From Hypoxylon rubiginosum (lineage: Eukaryota > Ascomycota > Sordariomycetes > Xylariales > Hypoxylaceae), in assembly GCA_902806565.1 (NCBI GenBank), contig CADCXA010000031.1, forward strand, positions 1,488,001 to 1,552,000: a DNA stretch of 64,000 bases, given 5' to 3'. Every line of letters starts with the position of its first letter. Within the stretch, counting starts at the first letter, position 1. Shown here piece by piece: positions 1-11,349 of this stretch. Made by a program: the position numbers and the translations under genes. Below the pieces are notes generated by a model that saw nothing but the letters and a program-made list of their open reading frames with translations, ran no database searches and was not told the DNA's origin.

Positions 1-447
1 GAGGCTAAGCTCGACAAGGCGATCCAACTTGGTGCGAAGGGCGGCGTCAACTACAAAACGCAGGGGTGGGAGAAACAGTTACAGACGGTGCTTCCCTCCG
101 AACGTCCGTATCTTGACGCTATAATTGACGGAGCTGGTGGTGATATTATCGCGAAAGCCGCTCGAACCCTCAAGCCAGGTGGTGTCATCGCCAACTATGG
201 AATGACCGTCGGTCCTAAGATGGACTGGTCGATGCAAGCTGTTCTGCGAAACATTGAGCTCAAGGGAACTACTATGGGTTCAGGGGCAGAATTCATAGCG
301 TTTCTGGGGTTTGTTGGAAAGCACAAGATTAAGCCCGTAATCAGCCGGACTGTTAAGGGGCTCGACAACATCGAAGGCATCGACGGATTGTTCGAGGATA
401 TGAAACATGGTAAGCAATTTGGGAAGCTCGTCATAGAAATAGATTAG
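1..447 (+). CDS. MDR-family zinc-binding dehydrogenase, C-terminal part (cut by window start)
   Basis: The reading frame is open from base 1 to a TAG at 445-447, giving the last 148 residues of a longer protein. The visible part is the cofactor half and C-terminal strand region of a medium-chain dehydrogenase/reductase: LGAKGGVNY followed by a QLQTVL segment, then DAIIDGAGGD, LKPGGVIANYG and a final GKLVIEID. That order is typical of NAD(P)H-dependent quinone/alcohol oxidoreductases of the MDR superfamily. The N-terminal catalytic domain is outside the window, so zinc ligands cannot be checked and the substrate is unknown. An AATAAA at 503-508, 56 bases after the stop, could be the polyadenylation signal. 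The gene is convergent with the NRPS at 903-7320, so it could be a tailoring enzyme, but that is inference. Confidence 0.85.
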   Translation, partial: EAKLDKAIQLGAKGGVNYKTQGWEKQLQTVLPSERPYLDAIIDGAGGDIIAKAARTLKPGGVIANYGMTVGPKMDWSMQAVLRNIELKGTTMGSGAEFIAFLGFVGKHKIKPVISRTVKGLDNIEGIDGLFEDMKHGKQFGKLVIEID

Positions 448-902
448 TGGCTGCCGTTGTAAATGCCCATATTATATTATCTGTTGGGCAGAACTTCTAT
501 CTAATAAAAATATTCAAAATCATCTCGCGACAACATCAGTTCATCACCTGTTTTAGTGTCCCCAACCCCCTGAACCCCCTGAACGACTGAACCCCGCACC
601 CCGCAGTGGACACAACTGAAGATTTAGATATTTTGATATTCCAACGAAAAGAAAAGAAAAGGTGTTCTGTTTGCTAGTAATTTCACGTGGCATAGGAGAC
701 GCGATTGAATTTTTGAAATTTGTTCGACTTCGATTATATGTCCCTCTATTCTATATGCTCTCAAGTCTATATGCTTTGTATGTCCAGTACAAGAAAAGAA
801 TGAATGCCGACAAAGAAAATGAACTCGTTACTCTTCATTAGCTGACACATCCTACACACGCTTCCTCCCCCATGTTTGTTAACAAGCGTCGCCGCGGGAG
901 CT
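448..902. other. convergent 3' spacer between MDR gene and NRPS
   Basis: No coding potential is seen. It is moderately AT-rich, with an A/G-rich run near 645-662 and a short C-rich repeat (ccccctgaac-like) near 568-592. It holds the 3' ends of both flanking genes. Confidence 0.7.
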
Positions 903-3900
903 TTATACAGCGAGCAAAGACTCCAGCTTGATCGACGGGCCCTGCTCCATCTGCTTGAAGATGGCCTCGAAGTTCTCGACGGCGCCGTCGATGGCCTCCT
1001 CGCTGAAGACGCGGCTGTCCCACTGCATCTTGAGCCGGTAGCCGGTCGCCGTCTTCTGGACCTCGACCATGAGCGCGTAGTTGACGTTCATGAAGACCTT
1101 GCTCTGCGCCATGACGACCCAGCGCATGTGGTTGACCTTGGTGCCCGGCGGCGGCGGCGTGAAGGGCTGGAAGCAGTACAGCAGCTTGGCCGAGTGCTCG
1201 TCCCGGTCCTTGCCCATCGCCCGGTAGATGTCGTTGATGCCCACCGTGCCGGCCTCGGTCGTGTCCCAGAACATGTTCTGCACCTCCTTCAGGAAGCCCA
1301 TGGCCGGGATCGACGCGTTGTCCATGTTGGTGCGGAAGGGCAGGAAGTTGGCGCACGTGCCGTTGAGCAGCTGCGGGTCCTCGACGTTGGCGTTGCGGCC
1401 CGTGAGCAGGTTGTCCACGAGCACGTCCCGCGTGCCGGTCAGCTTGCCGGCGACGATGGCGTAGGAGCCCTGGAACAGGGTCGAGGTCGTGACGCCGAAC
1501 TTCTCGGCGATCGGGTCGACGTCCGCCTTGACGGGGGCGAACTTTAGGCGGTCGGTCATGGGCTGCGCCGGGAGGCCGGGGATGGTCGGGGGCTGGTAGG
1601 ACTGGAGGAGGGAAGTCCAGTAGTCGAGGTGCTCGTCGCGGTCCTCGCGCTGCAGCCAGTCGATGTAGTTCTTGAAGTTGTCGATCTTGGGCATCTCGGT
1701 CTTTCCGGCCGCGATCGTCAGGAACTGGCTGTCGAAAATTCGCAGGAGGGTACCGTCGTAAGTAGCGTGGTCGATCTTGACGGCGAGGGTTCGGACGCTG
1801 TCCACCTTGGAGTGGAGGACGAGGTAGTTGACGGCGGGCTTTCCGAACTCGAATCGAGAGTCGCGGAGTTCGTAAAGCGCCTCCATCCTCTCTTCTTCGG
1901 TGTCGACCTCACGCTCATCCCAGTTGAGGATGGGCTCCTTCAGGGTGACCTGCTGCCACGAAGTCGGGTCGCTCTTATCGGCTTGGAAGTAGAACGCGCG
2001 GAGGATTTGGTTCTCCGCAGTGAGACCGCGGGTAACGTCCTTCCACTTGGCCAAATCGAAGTCTTCGGGGAGGAAACGGCTGGCAGTGAGGTTCCAGAAT
2101 TGCTCGTCCTTGACACCTTGGGTAAGGAACTCGATCTGACCGGGACCGCAAGGGTAGACCTCCTCGATGTCGTCCATTGTGATACCAGGGGCCTCCGCGA
2201 CCGCCTGTATGAGGGACTCGGGGGTCGTGTATTCGATCTTGGTCTTCTCGCGGGTCTTCTGGGGCTTGAGGCAGGAAGCCTGCTCGGCCAGCGTAGGGTT
2301 CGACAGGAGCTGACCGACAGAGACATCGAAGCCGCAGCTACGGCAGTGAGCGACAACGTTGATAGCAGCAATAGAGTCACCACCAAGACTGAGGAACTGG
2401 GAAGAGGCACCAATGGACTCTTCCGGCAGGTCAAGGACAGAGGCCCAGGCCTCTTGCATGATTATCTCCTTCTCGGTCGAGACAGGTACGAATTCGGTCT
2501 GAGGAGGGGCATTTGGCAGGTATTGAGAGACCTCTTCGATCTTCAGTGACTCGACCAGGGCCACAAGCTCCTTTCGGTTAGCCTTTCCGGAGGCCAGGGT
2601 TGGGAAGCTGTTGAAAGGCATGAAGACGGTCGGCATCATGTAGTGGGCCAAGGTGTGGAGGCTGTTGGTGAGCTCGTCGACATGCTCGCGCCTTTCCTCA
2701 CCAGGTAGCGGCTTGTGGTCGCTAGCCTTGTGGTCACCGTTAAAGATACAGAAGGCGACGAGCTGGGGCTTGCTCATGACCTGAGCAACCGAAACCACGG
2801 TAGCTTCAACCTTGTTAGTAGCCAGGATAGTGTTTTCGATCTCACCCAGCTCGATACGGAAACCGTTGAGCTTGATCTGGTAGTCCTTGCGACCAAGGCA
2901 CAGGAGCGAGCCATCCTCAGCCCACTTGGCCAAGTCACCAGTGCGGTACAGGGGCTCATCGTTGGCGTCGCGGATGAAGGCCTTTTGGGTCTGCTCCGGG
3001 CGGTTAAGGTATCCCTTGGCAAGCTGAGGACCGCTGACACACAGTTCTCCCACTTCGCCATCCTTGACTGGCACCAAGCTGTCACCCTCAGCAGGGAGGA
3101 TGACGGAGCCGACATACTTCATCGGGTAACCGATGCTGTTCAAGTTTCCATCGGGCTCTACCTTGGACACAGTCATGAGGATGGTTGCCTCAGTGGGTCC
3201 GTATCCGTTGTACACATCAATCTTCTTGGACCACTCAAGGATGTTGGTGTCGATCTTCTCACCACACACGTTGAGGACCTTTAGGCGTGGGACATCGGCT
3301 GGGCCACCGCGGATGAACTTGGTGATGGTGGGGGTAAGCATCACTTGCTCGACGCCCATGTCGTTGATGACACCAGTCAAGTTAGAGAGGATGTCGTCCT
3401 GGGGAATGACGCACAGAGAGGCACCGGCAGACAGGGTGGTGAAAACATCGTAGTAAGAGGCGTCGAAAATGTAGTTGAGGACCCACAGAGCGCACCAGTC
3501 CTTTGTGACGTTGGTGGCTTCGATCATACCGCGGGACGACGCGTCGACGGCCGAGTGGGGCACGAGCACACCCTTGGGGGTACCAGTTGAACCAGATGTG
3601 AAGATGATGTAGGCAGTGCTGTTGGGGGTGAGCCCAGAAACCGGCTCACGCTCGAACTCGCCGTCACGCGGGACGTCCTCGGGCAAGATCATCGGCAGGT
3701 CGAACTTCTCACACTCCTCCTTAGTTTCCTTGTCCGTAATGATGAGAGAGGCGTTGATGTCCTCAACGATAAACTTGTTACGCTCGTGAGGGTTGTGGGA
3801 GCTCAACGGGACAAATGCGGCACCAGCCTTGAGGATACCGAAGATGGCAATCAGAGTGTCCTCAGACTTGTCCATGAAAAGAGGGACCATGTCACCAGCC

Positions 3901-6900
3901 TTCACACCTGCCTGCGTCGTCAAGTAGTGGGCAAATCGCTCAGCTCGGGCGTTCATCTCTCCGTAAGACACTACACCGCGCTTGGTCTTGATAGCGACAC
4001 GGTGCGGCTCAGCGTGGGCGTGCTTCTCGAAAGCCGCGTGAGCGTAACCGAATTCAGGCCAGTGCTGCTTAATTCCAGCAGTCTTTTGCTCGTTCTCGTG
4101 ACCGATGAGGCTGCCGATCGAAATATCGGGGTGTCCCGCCATCTTCTTCACGATGCTGACGAAGGTGTTGAGCAGCTCCTGGGCACCAGAGACATCCGCA
4201 GAGAAGGGAACCAAAAGCTTAGCGGACTTGGGGTGGGACTCATCGACCTCCAGAGTAACGTATTGCGTGAAGTTGTCGCCGTGCGCAATGATAGGCGCGA
4301 GAGGGCTCTCGGCATCCACCTCCTCAAGCTTGGTGATCACGTTCACCATAGTATTCAGGTGGGTAGGCTTCAGGCCACCGGCGGATACAGCGTTGCGGAA
4401 GCCGATGTGGCCGTGCTTGGAAATATCCCACATGGTGGTCTGGATCTCCTTGCCGTGGGCAGACACCGAAGCGCCCAAGGACTTGTCAAGCGAGGTTCGG
4501 AATGGCACAGTGCAGAGCGTAGGACCGTTCAGGGTCAGGACGCCATCGACCTCGGCATCTCTTCCGGACGTGGCGGTCATGTAGAGGATATCAGTCTGAC
4601 CAACGTGCTTGGCGAGAGTAAAGGCCCAGGCCTGGTGGATAGCAGAGCCTACTGTGACGTGGCCACTCTGGCTGTACTTGTGTAAGGCATCGCCAAGATC
4701 GGCGTTGAGGGCGAAGCTTTCGCCCTCGAGGTTGGTGCCCGGCAGTTCCAGAGTAGTCTCGGCTGCGGAGCCCAGGTACTTCTGCCAGAATTCGCGGTCG
4801 GCTGGGTCCTTGGTGCGGTTCTGCTGGTAGGCGACGTAGGAGCTGAAAGGCGCTCGCGGGATAGCATCCTTGCCCTGCAGGATAGCCACCATGTCGGCAA
4901 AGACGAACTGGCTGGACCAGTAGTCGAAAAGACTGTGGTGCATCTCCAAAATGAGTGTCTCGGAGCCGAGGACCGTGGCGCGCAGCATAGGTCCACCAAT
5001 TTCCAGGGGCTGGCCTTGGAGCTTCTTCAGGGCCGTGTTCAGGTCTCCTGACATCATCTTCCAAGGAACATTGATGGCCTTCTTGACCGTCTGGATGAAC
5101 GATCTCTTCCAGGGCTTGAAGGTTGTTCGGAGGATGGGGCTCTTCTGCACAACGAGGTTCAATACCTCCTTAATCTGGTCTACCTGAGTCTTGCCCTGGA
5201 TCTTGTAGACTCGCTGGTAAACGTGGTTCGCGTTACCAAGCATGGTGTCGGCAAGGACACCCTCTTGAAGGGGCGTAACCGGGTACGCGTCCTCGACGTC
5301 GTCAGACTTGGGCACCGGGGCGTTGTCGGGGAGGAGAGAGAACGCATCCGGTGGTCCTGTTGGGCCAACTGCCTCACCACGCGGCTTCGAGAAGACCTCG
5401 TGAAGAGGAGTGTCCTCCAGGAGGTCAGGGACAGCCAACTGGACACCAATGGATCGAGCCTTGGAGGCCAGTACGATAGCGTCAAGAGAGGAGCCGCCGA
5501 GCTCCTGGAAGTTGGCGTCTGGGTTGACTCCGGCAGGAGACATCGACAGGACTTGACCCAACATTTCCCGAACGTCAGCGTCAAGGTGGCCGTTGCCCTC
5601 CCCTGAGACCTGGCCGACAATCTCGCTCTCGTCCATTGCCTCGATTATCTCGGTCAGTTTCTTAACATCCGTCTTTCCGTTAGGGTTGACGGGGATGTCG
5701 TCCATCTTGACCCAGTAGCGAGGGACTGCATACGCCTCGATCTGGTCACGAACAGCCTGCTTCACTTCCTTGACGAGAGTCTTCCACTCTGGGGCATCTT
5801 CGGTGGGGACGATAGTGGCGACGAGGCTCTTGCGGCCACGGATCGTTGCTGCCAAGACGCAGGACTTGGCAACGAATGGCTGGGTCTGAACCATGTTGTT
5901 AGGCGCGTTGGGGTCCACACGCTGTCCGTCGACCTTGATCTGGCGGTCGATTCTTCCCAGGTGAACCATAGAGCCGTCCTCGCGAAGGACGACCAAGTCG
6001 CCAGTTCGGCAGAGACGGCCACGGCCGAAGATGTTAGGGACGAACGTCTTCTCGGTCTCTAGCGGCAGGTTCAGGTAGCCCTCTGCGATTTGGTCTCCTC
6101 CAAGACAGAGCTCACCAGGCTCGTCTACGGGAGCGGGGCTAAGGGAGCCCGGACGTAGAATGTAGGCAACAGTCTCTGTGCATCATTAGCAAATTACATT
6201 TGCGAAGCTTACAGAGTACTCGAAAGGGGTATTTGCTCACCGTCGGTAGGCTTCCCAAGTAAGGGGTGTTGCTGCCCCGGGTAAATACGGGATCTCATGT
6301 TAAGCTAACATGTAGTATCAGCATGGGAACTAGTAAAGTATAGAAATAGATGTGACCTACCTGAGTGCATTCGCTAATCCCGTATCCGTTATATAGTTCT
6401 GCCTTTCCGGCCCATGCGTTGATGACGGCCGATCCAGCAGGCTCTCCCCCTAGGGTGATCGTCTTAATCGTATCGGGAAGCTCTGCGGGGTCAAGCAGCT
6501 GGAGCATGCTGGGCGTGATCTCGAGAGAGCTCACGTTCAACGCCTTGACAGTCCTGAGAATCCAGGATGTGACGTTCTCCTTGCTTGCCAGACAGAGAGT
6601 TCCTCCACGGACCAAAGTTCCCAAAATCGACCGCTGAGCGGCACTGAAGGCGGGAGAGTGAGAAAGGAGTGTTCTCAGTTTCTCCGGCACTTCAGGCCGG
6701 GGTAGAGCGGTGAGACCCGTGGTGACGGCCCGGTGGGACAACAGAACGCCCTTCGGGCGGCCCGTGCTCCCGGATGTATAGATCACGTAAGCGATTTCAG
6801 ATGGAGACTGGTGAACATCGAGGTTTCCAAGATGCTCTTGAGGAGCCCGGGAAGCCCTCAGGAGGAGATCCTCGATAGAAGTCTCATTTGTAACACCAGA

Positions 6901-7320
6901 TGTGCCTTGAGTTGCCTTGTCAACAATGATGAAGGGGGCCCTGGAGTCCTCGACTATGAATCGAGTCCTCTCGGCAGGTGACTCAGGGGAGACTAGGGTG
7001 TAAGCGGCCCCAGTCTTGAGGACTGCCAGTAGGGCGATGACCAAGTTGACGGACCGTTCCAAGAAGATGGGGATGATGGAACCGCGTCCGCAGACGAGCT
7101 GTCGAGCAACGAAGTTGGCAAGCTCGTTCAGCTGTTGGTAGCTGAGATATTGTGATTGCTCGAACTGCAAAGCAAGGGCATCTGGGGTTGCAGCGGCCTG
7201 CGCCTCGAAGAGAGCATGAGCCAGTTTACGGGAGCTCTCTTCCTTCTTGTCATATGGGGATTGCAATATTTTCGACTTGATAGGTCCGGGCTGGGACAGA
7301 GGCTTGGCGGCTGAAATCAT
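903..7320 (-). CDS. bimodular nonribosomal peptide synthetase, A-T-C-A-T-C
   Basis: Three exons: 7320-6361, 6304-6241 and 6175-903, with introns of 56 and 65 bp (donors GTAGGT and GTGAGC; acceptors TTAG and CACAG). The spliced product is about 2098 aa. Domains in order: A1 about 35-510 (TSGSTGRPKG at 182-191, NGYGISE at 311-317, A10 lysine in NGKTD near 509); T1 (LGGSS, serine about 571); C1 about 635-1030 (HHSLFDY at about 754-760); A2 about 1055-1545 (TSGSTGTPKG at about 1201-1210, FDASYYD at about 1245, NGYGPTE); T2 (LGGDS, serine about 1609); terminal C2 (HATYDG at about 1811-1816). There is no thioesterase. This layout is that of fungal dipeptide or diketopiperazine synthetases, where a terminal C domain releases the product. 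A1 is odd: the position of the amino-group-binding Asp is Ser (PAFSAAQ), and its A8 region ends GQRVDPN instead of RIELGEIE. A2 keeps the Asp. Product unknown. The ATG at 7320 follows a TATA-like box by about 95 bases. Confidence 0.95.
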
Positions 7321-7413
7321 CTTGAATTAGAGGGAGAGGATGCTTTAGGGAATGAATGAAGTTTGGTTTGAGAGGTGTTCTGACTCAAAACAGCATAGAA
7401 TATGGTGGTATGT

Positions 7414-7423
7414 CACTTTATAT
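7414..7423 (-). promoter_or_regulatory. TATA-like element of the NRPS gene
   Basis: The minus strand reads atataaagtg, 94-103 bases before the NRPS ATG at 7320. A pyrimidine-rich leader follows. Motif and spacing fit a fungal core promoter; no transcript data. Confidence 0.4.
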
Positions 7424-7652
7424 TCTTCTTACATCTCCCAGCTTTTGGCCACTCATACTCTCTCCATCTCTACTTTCTCACGTACACCGTGAACACCGAG
7501 TGCCATCGATCTAATGGTTTTCACCTCCTGAAAGGCATATTATCAACATCTTTCCATTTTTAGATACTCTGATAGGCTATGGAGCTACCAACTCTCGAGG
7601 GAATTATCATAGAGCTGCATATCTTGCAAAGGCAATACTGGTAACAGAGTAT

Positions 7653-7692
7653 GTAGAGTAGGTAGGTAGAGTAGGTAGAGCAGAGGTAGAGT
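7653..7692. repeat. short imperfect GTAGAGTAG/GTAG tandem repeat
   Basis: The sequence repeats gtagagtaggtag-type units with small changes over about 40 bases inside the divergent promoter region. Confidence 0.7.
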
Positions 7693-8514
7693 GTGTAGTC
7701 GTCATAAACAAAAAGATATCCCAATTCGGAAATTCCGCCATTTAGCATAGTTCTCAGATGGGAGATTTGAAATTGAGTATAAAGATTCCCACTGTAGCGG
7801 AAAATCAAAAACCCATAGCGACATTAGCATCGAAATCATGAATAGTAACATATAATTATCTTGTTCTCCTTTTTTTCGTCCAATTGTATTTGTTCCAGTA
7901 GTAAGTCCCGGCATGCAAATACGACGTAAAATATATAAGATAGCGATCTTATCATTCCCAAGTACCCCTTCCATCGCGTTGGTTAGATTCACATTCACGG
8001 TGTTGATACCATTGGTACATTCTCAGCTCCTTTCTGCAGCACCTATGCTCTACATGTGTATTCTTGGATAGGAGAAGACTCGACTTTCAACGTTGCCACA
8101 TGGGGAAGCCGGAGCAACCAGGGTATGTTTGAGTTGATTGTAGACAGCAACGCATGGAGTTGTCGACGTTCTCGACCTCCCGATGTTCGGTGGCAAGTCC
8201 GAAACGACGCACAGCTAGCTGTGAGCCTCGTTCAGCCTTCTCTGATGCGGCCAATTATTGGGGGTAGATGAATCGGAGTAAGAACTATGACAATACGCGC
8301 ATCCCCCACCGTCTCACTGCATCAAAGCAGTTGGTATACTCCGATTCAAAATTTCTAGAAGTCGAGGAGCATTATCTTCGAACCTTGAACCTAATACGGC
8401 GAGCGAATAGAGAGACTACGTCAATCATCCGTTCGGGATGGCTATCACTGGAGCTATTATGCGTAGTTTTGTGAGAAAGGAGGCATTTTCCAGTGGAAAG
8501 GGAGCACTTCACCA

Positions 8515-8522
8515 ATATAAAA
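8515..8522 (+). promoter_or_regulatory. TATA-like element of the CMD-like gene
   Basis: atataaaa lies 96-103 bases before the ATG at 8618. The spacing closely matches that of the NRPS promoter. Confidence 0.45.
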
Positions 8523-8617
8523 CACGTCCAGTGGCACGGATTCAAGACCTTGCCAATCCTCATCCCCATCGCCATCGTCTTCATCAGAACCATCAACTTA
8601 GCAGCAATTCGCCCAAA

Positions 8618-9359
8618 ATGGCTCCCAAAACATACGATGACCCCTTCCGACACACCAGTCTGGTGCCCTATGTCGATGTCGACACTGCGCCCCCAAACAT
8701 CGCCAAGATGATCAAGGTCCACGACTTCAGGCGGAACATCTTCCTTACGCTCGCCCACTCCCCCGGTCTGTTCCCCACCTTCATGGGAACCATTGGCGGC
8801 TGCTTCCGTGGAGAAGTCCGCACTGTTCCTCTTCTTGACTGGGTATGTAAAGCCATTGGCTTCCTTCGTGGCCAATTCTCTCTTTCTCCCTTCTCCCGGT
8901 CCCCGTTTCCCCCCCTTGCTTAGGATAATTACTAATCCTGTTGACTTCTAGCAACTCCTCGTCCTTCGCGTCGCCACCAAAGTGGGCGCCAAGTACATGT
9001 ACGATGTCAACTTGCCCGTGTGCGAGCTCTACAACATGGAGCAGGCCAAGATCGACTCCATCGGCGCGAGCCCCGAGAGCGTGCTCGCCGGTGAGGGCCC
9101 TTGGACCGAGCGGGACCGCCTTCTCCTCCGCATTGTTGATGAGCAGCTGGCTACCTTCACCAACAAGGAGGAGACCATCGAGGAGGCCCTCACGGTCCTC
9201 AGCAACGCCGAGCTGGTCGAGACGCTGATCATCATCGGCACCTACTGCACCCTCGCCCGTATCATCAGGGGCTTGAGGGTCGACGACGACCAGCCTATCC
9301 GACCTCCTCAGCTGATGGATGCGCTCAGGGCCTCGGTCACTCCCGACCAGAAGCATTAA
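8618..9359 (+). CDS. carboxymuconolactone decarboxylase / AhpD-like protein
   Basis: Two exons, 8618-8842 and 8952-9359, with a 109-bp intron (donor GTATGT, branch ACTAATC, acceptor CTTCTAG); 210 aa. The protein has the all-helical layout of the fungal CMD family: an N-terminal helix pair (HSPGLFPTF), the LLVLRVATKVGAKY segment, then the PWTERDRLLLRIVDE helix and the AELVETLIIIGTY helix near the C-terminus. Members are decarboxylases, peroxidase-like disulfide reductases, or cyclase and dehydratase-like helpers in metabolite clusters. The AhpD CxxC pair is missing; one Cys sits in LPVCELY. It is probably cytosolic, with no signal peptide. Divergent transcription from the NRPS through a shared 1.3 kb region suggests co-regulation. 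The ATG at 8618 was chosen because the domain starts just after it and its context (AAAATGG) is good. Confidence 0.88.
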
Positions 9360-11349
9360 AAGACTCTTGACGAGTTGGACGTACTACGAGCTCCCTAGCT
9401 AGCTAGCGAGCCGGCCTTAGAGGCACAGTAAAAATAGGTAGCCAGATTGAATCGACTACTTGAAAACCCCATCTGCAAGATAATGCGTTGAGTGATGACC
9501 TATGACCTATAGACCGTGTCCATGATTTCGTATCAAAAAGGTTGAATCTGTGGTTATGGGTTAATTGTCTCGAAACCGAGTAATAAGGGTTATGCTCCGA
9601 GGAGGTTAACTTTAGGAGTAATCTGGGCCATAACTGAACATCTTGAGTGTCTCACGTGTTACTTCTTACTCTATTCGTCACTTTGGAACGCGTGAGTTGT
9701 GATGCTGATTGTAGCGAGATGGCCGAAAAGGGGGGGGAGGGATTGTCTCGTGCTTTCTAATTCAGCTGGCTACCTACCTCCTAGAGACGGGCAAAATCGT
9801 ATGACGGTGAATCAGGATAGAGTGCTTTAGGCCGCAGTGATTCTCTTTAGCTTCTGATTGTACTTATTCAGACAGTTACTGCAGCCTACAAGGTAGGTGT
9901 TGAGGATTCAAGTTTGGCGATTAGAATTTCAAAGTGGGTTGTATTCAGCTTGAATCAACTTTCTTTCATCCGAAGCCCAAAGGCAGTTTTTCCAATACTG
10001 CCGATGCCGGCGCCCGGTTAATCCGATGCCCCTGAAAGCCTCTCTTAGCCCAGCAGCCCGGTTTACTGGGGTCACGCGCCACACTGCCCGCTGACGTGAC
10101 AACCTCAAGAAGCGGAAATTCGTATCGTACGATGCTAACCGTACTTCATAAACGCTTGAGGCTCTTTGTTATTCCGCTAGAGTTGGCGACGAGCATGCTC
10201 ACGCTGATGGCCCTCGGTTGTGTGCGCGGACGGTGGCGGAAGCCGTAGGTCGACTCGGCTACCAGGAACTTCCACGTACATAGCAGCTCTCTTGTTGAAG
10301 ATAGAACGAGTAACGTTGGAGATCATTACTCCAAAAACCCTCGAGGCAGCTTAGCTGTTCGAGAGGACCCTGTAAGCGGCAGAGTAGCCTCGTTGCTACG
10401 ATCGGCATACCGAGCAATGCCGACTTTTGTAAGGTAGATCATTCTTCATGAACCGTACTCCAGGAGTGTCTCAGTAATTCGGCATCAGGAAACGGCTATC
10501 GACCTATCATCGACGCAGGGTCCCATAACGTATCGTCCGGGTCCCCGGAAGTGATAGATCGAATACCTTCTCCAGATCCTGCAACGCACCTGGGCGGCCA
10601 TGGAACGTAGTCATGGAACGATAGGTAGCCCCCAAAAGTTACCTGGGAGGTATGTACCCAAAAATAACGACTGTTTGTTTATGTACCGTGTTCTGCAGCG
10701 AGATCGGATGAACACCTGGCGGGACAAGACGATGTCTTCCGCTCGAGCTATCGTGTAGATCTGCCATAGGCACATGGTTATCGTGAGCAGATAGGTAGTC
10801 AATATGTAAGTAAGTTGGCCCCTTTTGAGCCCCCTATGAGGCTCCCGTGTGGTTTACGCAGAGTTAGATCTTGGAGTCGGCAATCCGTGCGGAGAGATCG
10901 CGCAGGAGAGCTATTTCTGATACCTTACGCACCGAGATCTGGAGTTAAGGGTGCGTTGGTTATGTCATAAGCCCTGAAATTAAAACGTTCTAGACGTTAT
11001 GCAACTGAAGATCAGCATTCATCAGCTTACGAGAAGTGACAATGTGACCTCGTGCCTGTCCAGCGAGTCTAATGCATAACACCAGAACCTTGCACAAATG
11101 CTGACGTCGGTGGATCACCTTCCTCATCAGAGTCAGTCTAGTCCAACTGGACTTACCGGAGGCGCCTTGGTAACTAGGTGCGCTCTCACGTCCTTTGCCG
11201 CTGAAGAACTTCGGCACATTCCGGCAAGAGGTTCTGTAGCAGAGATGGAATGTTCTGTACCTAAGGGTATGCTTCAGCCATGTACGATATAAGGAACTGG
11301 CTATCACCAACGTTGGACGTACGGGCACCCCTAATACCCCCTACTAGCC
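9360..11349. other. intergenic spacer without supported genes
   Basis: About 2 kb of mixed composition. Only short chance reading frames are seen on both strands. A TATA-like motif for the following regulator is at its right end. Confidence 0.6.
11287..11293 (+). promoter_or_regulatory. TATA-like element of the AflR-type regulator
   Basis: atataag lies 57-63 bases before the ATG at 11350. The distance to the start is short, so this is a weak assignment. Confidence 0.3.

Larger units (their letters stand above)
7321..8617. other. divergent intergenic promoter region, NRPS and CMD-like gene
   Basis: 1.3 kb between two genes that diverge from it, each with a TATA-like box on its own side. No open reading frame has recognisable content. 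The middle (7560-8000) is AT-rich. Binding sites for the cluster regulator would be expected here. I found no clean TCG-N5-CGA (AflR) palindrome, only a near match with six spacer bases around 8171-8182. Confidence 0.6.

Noticed and set aside
1629..2549. 306-codon plus-strand frame over the NRPS, with similar ones at 876-1547, 2715-3284 and 3786-4685
   Set aside because: Antisense of well-conserved NRPS domains; no own motifs.
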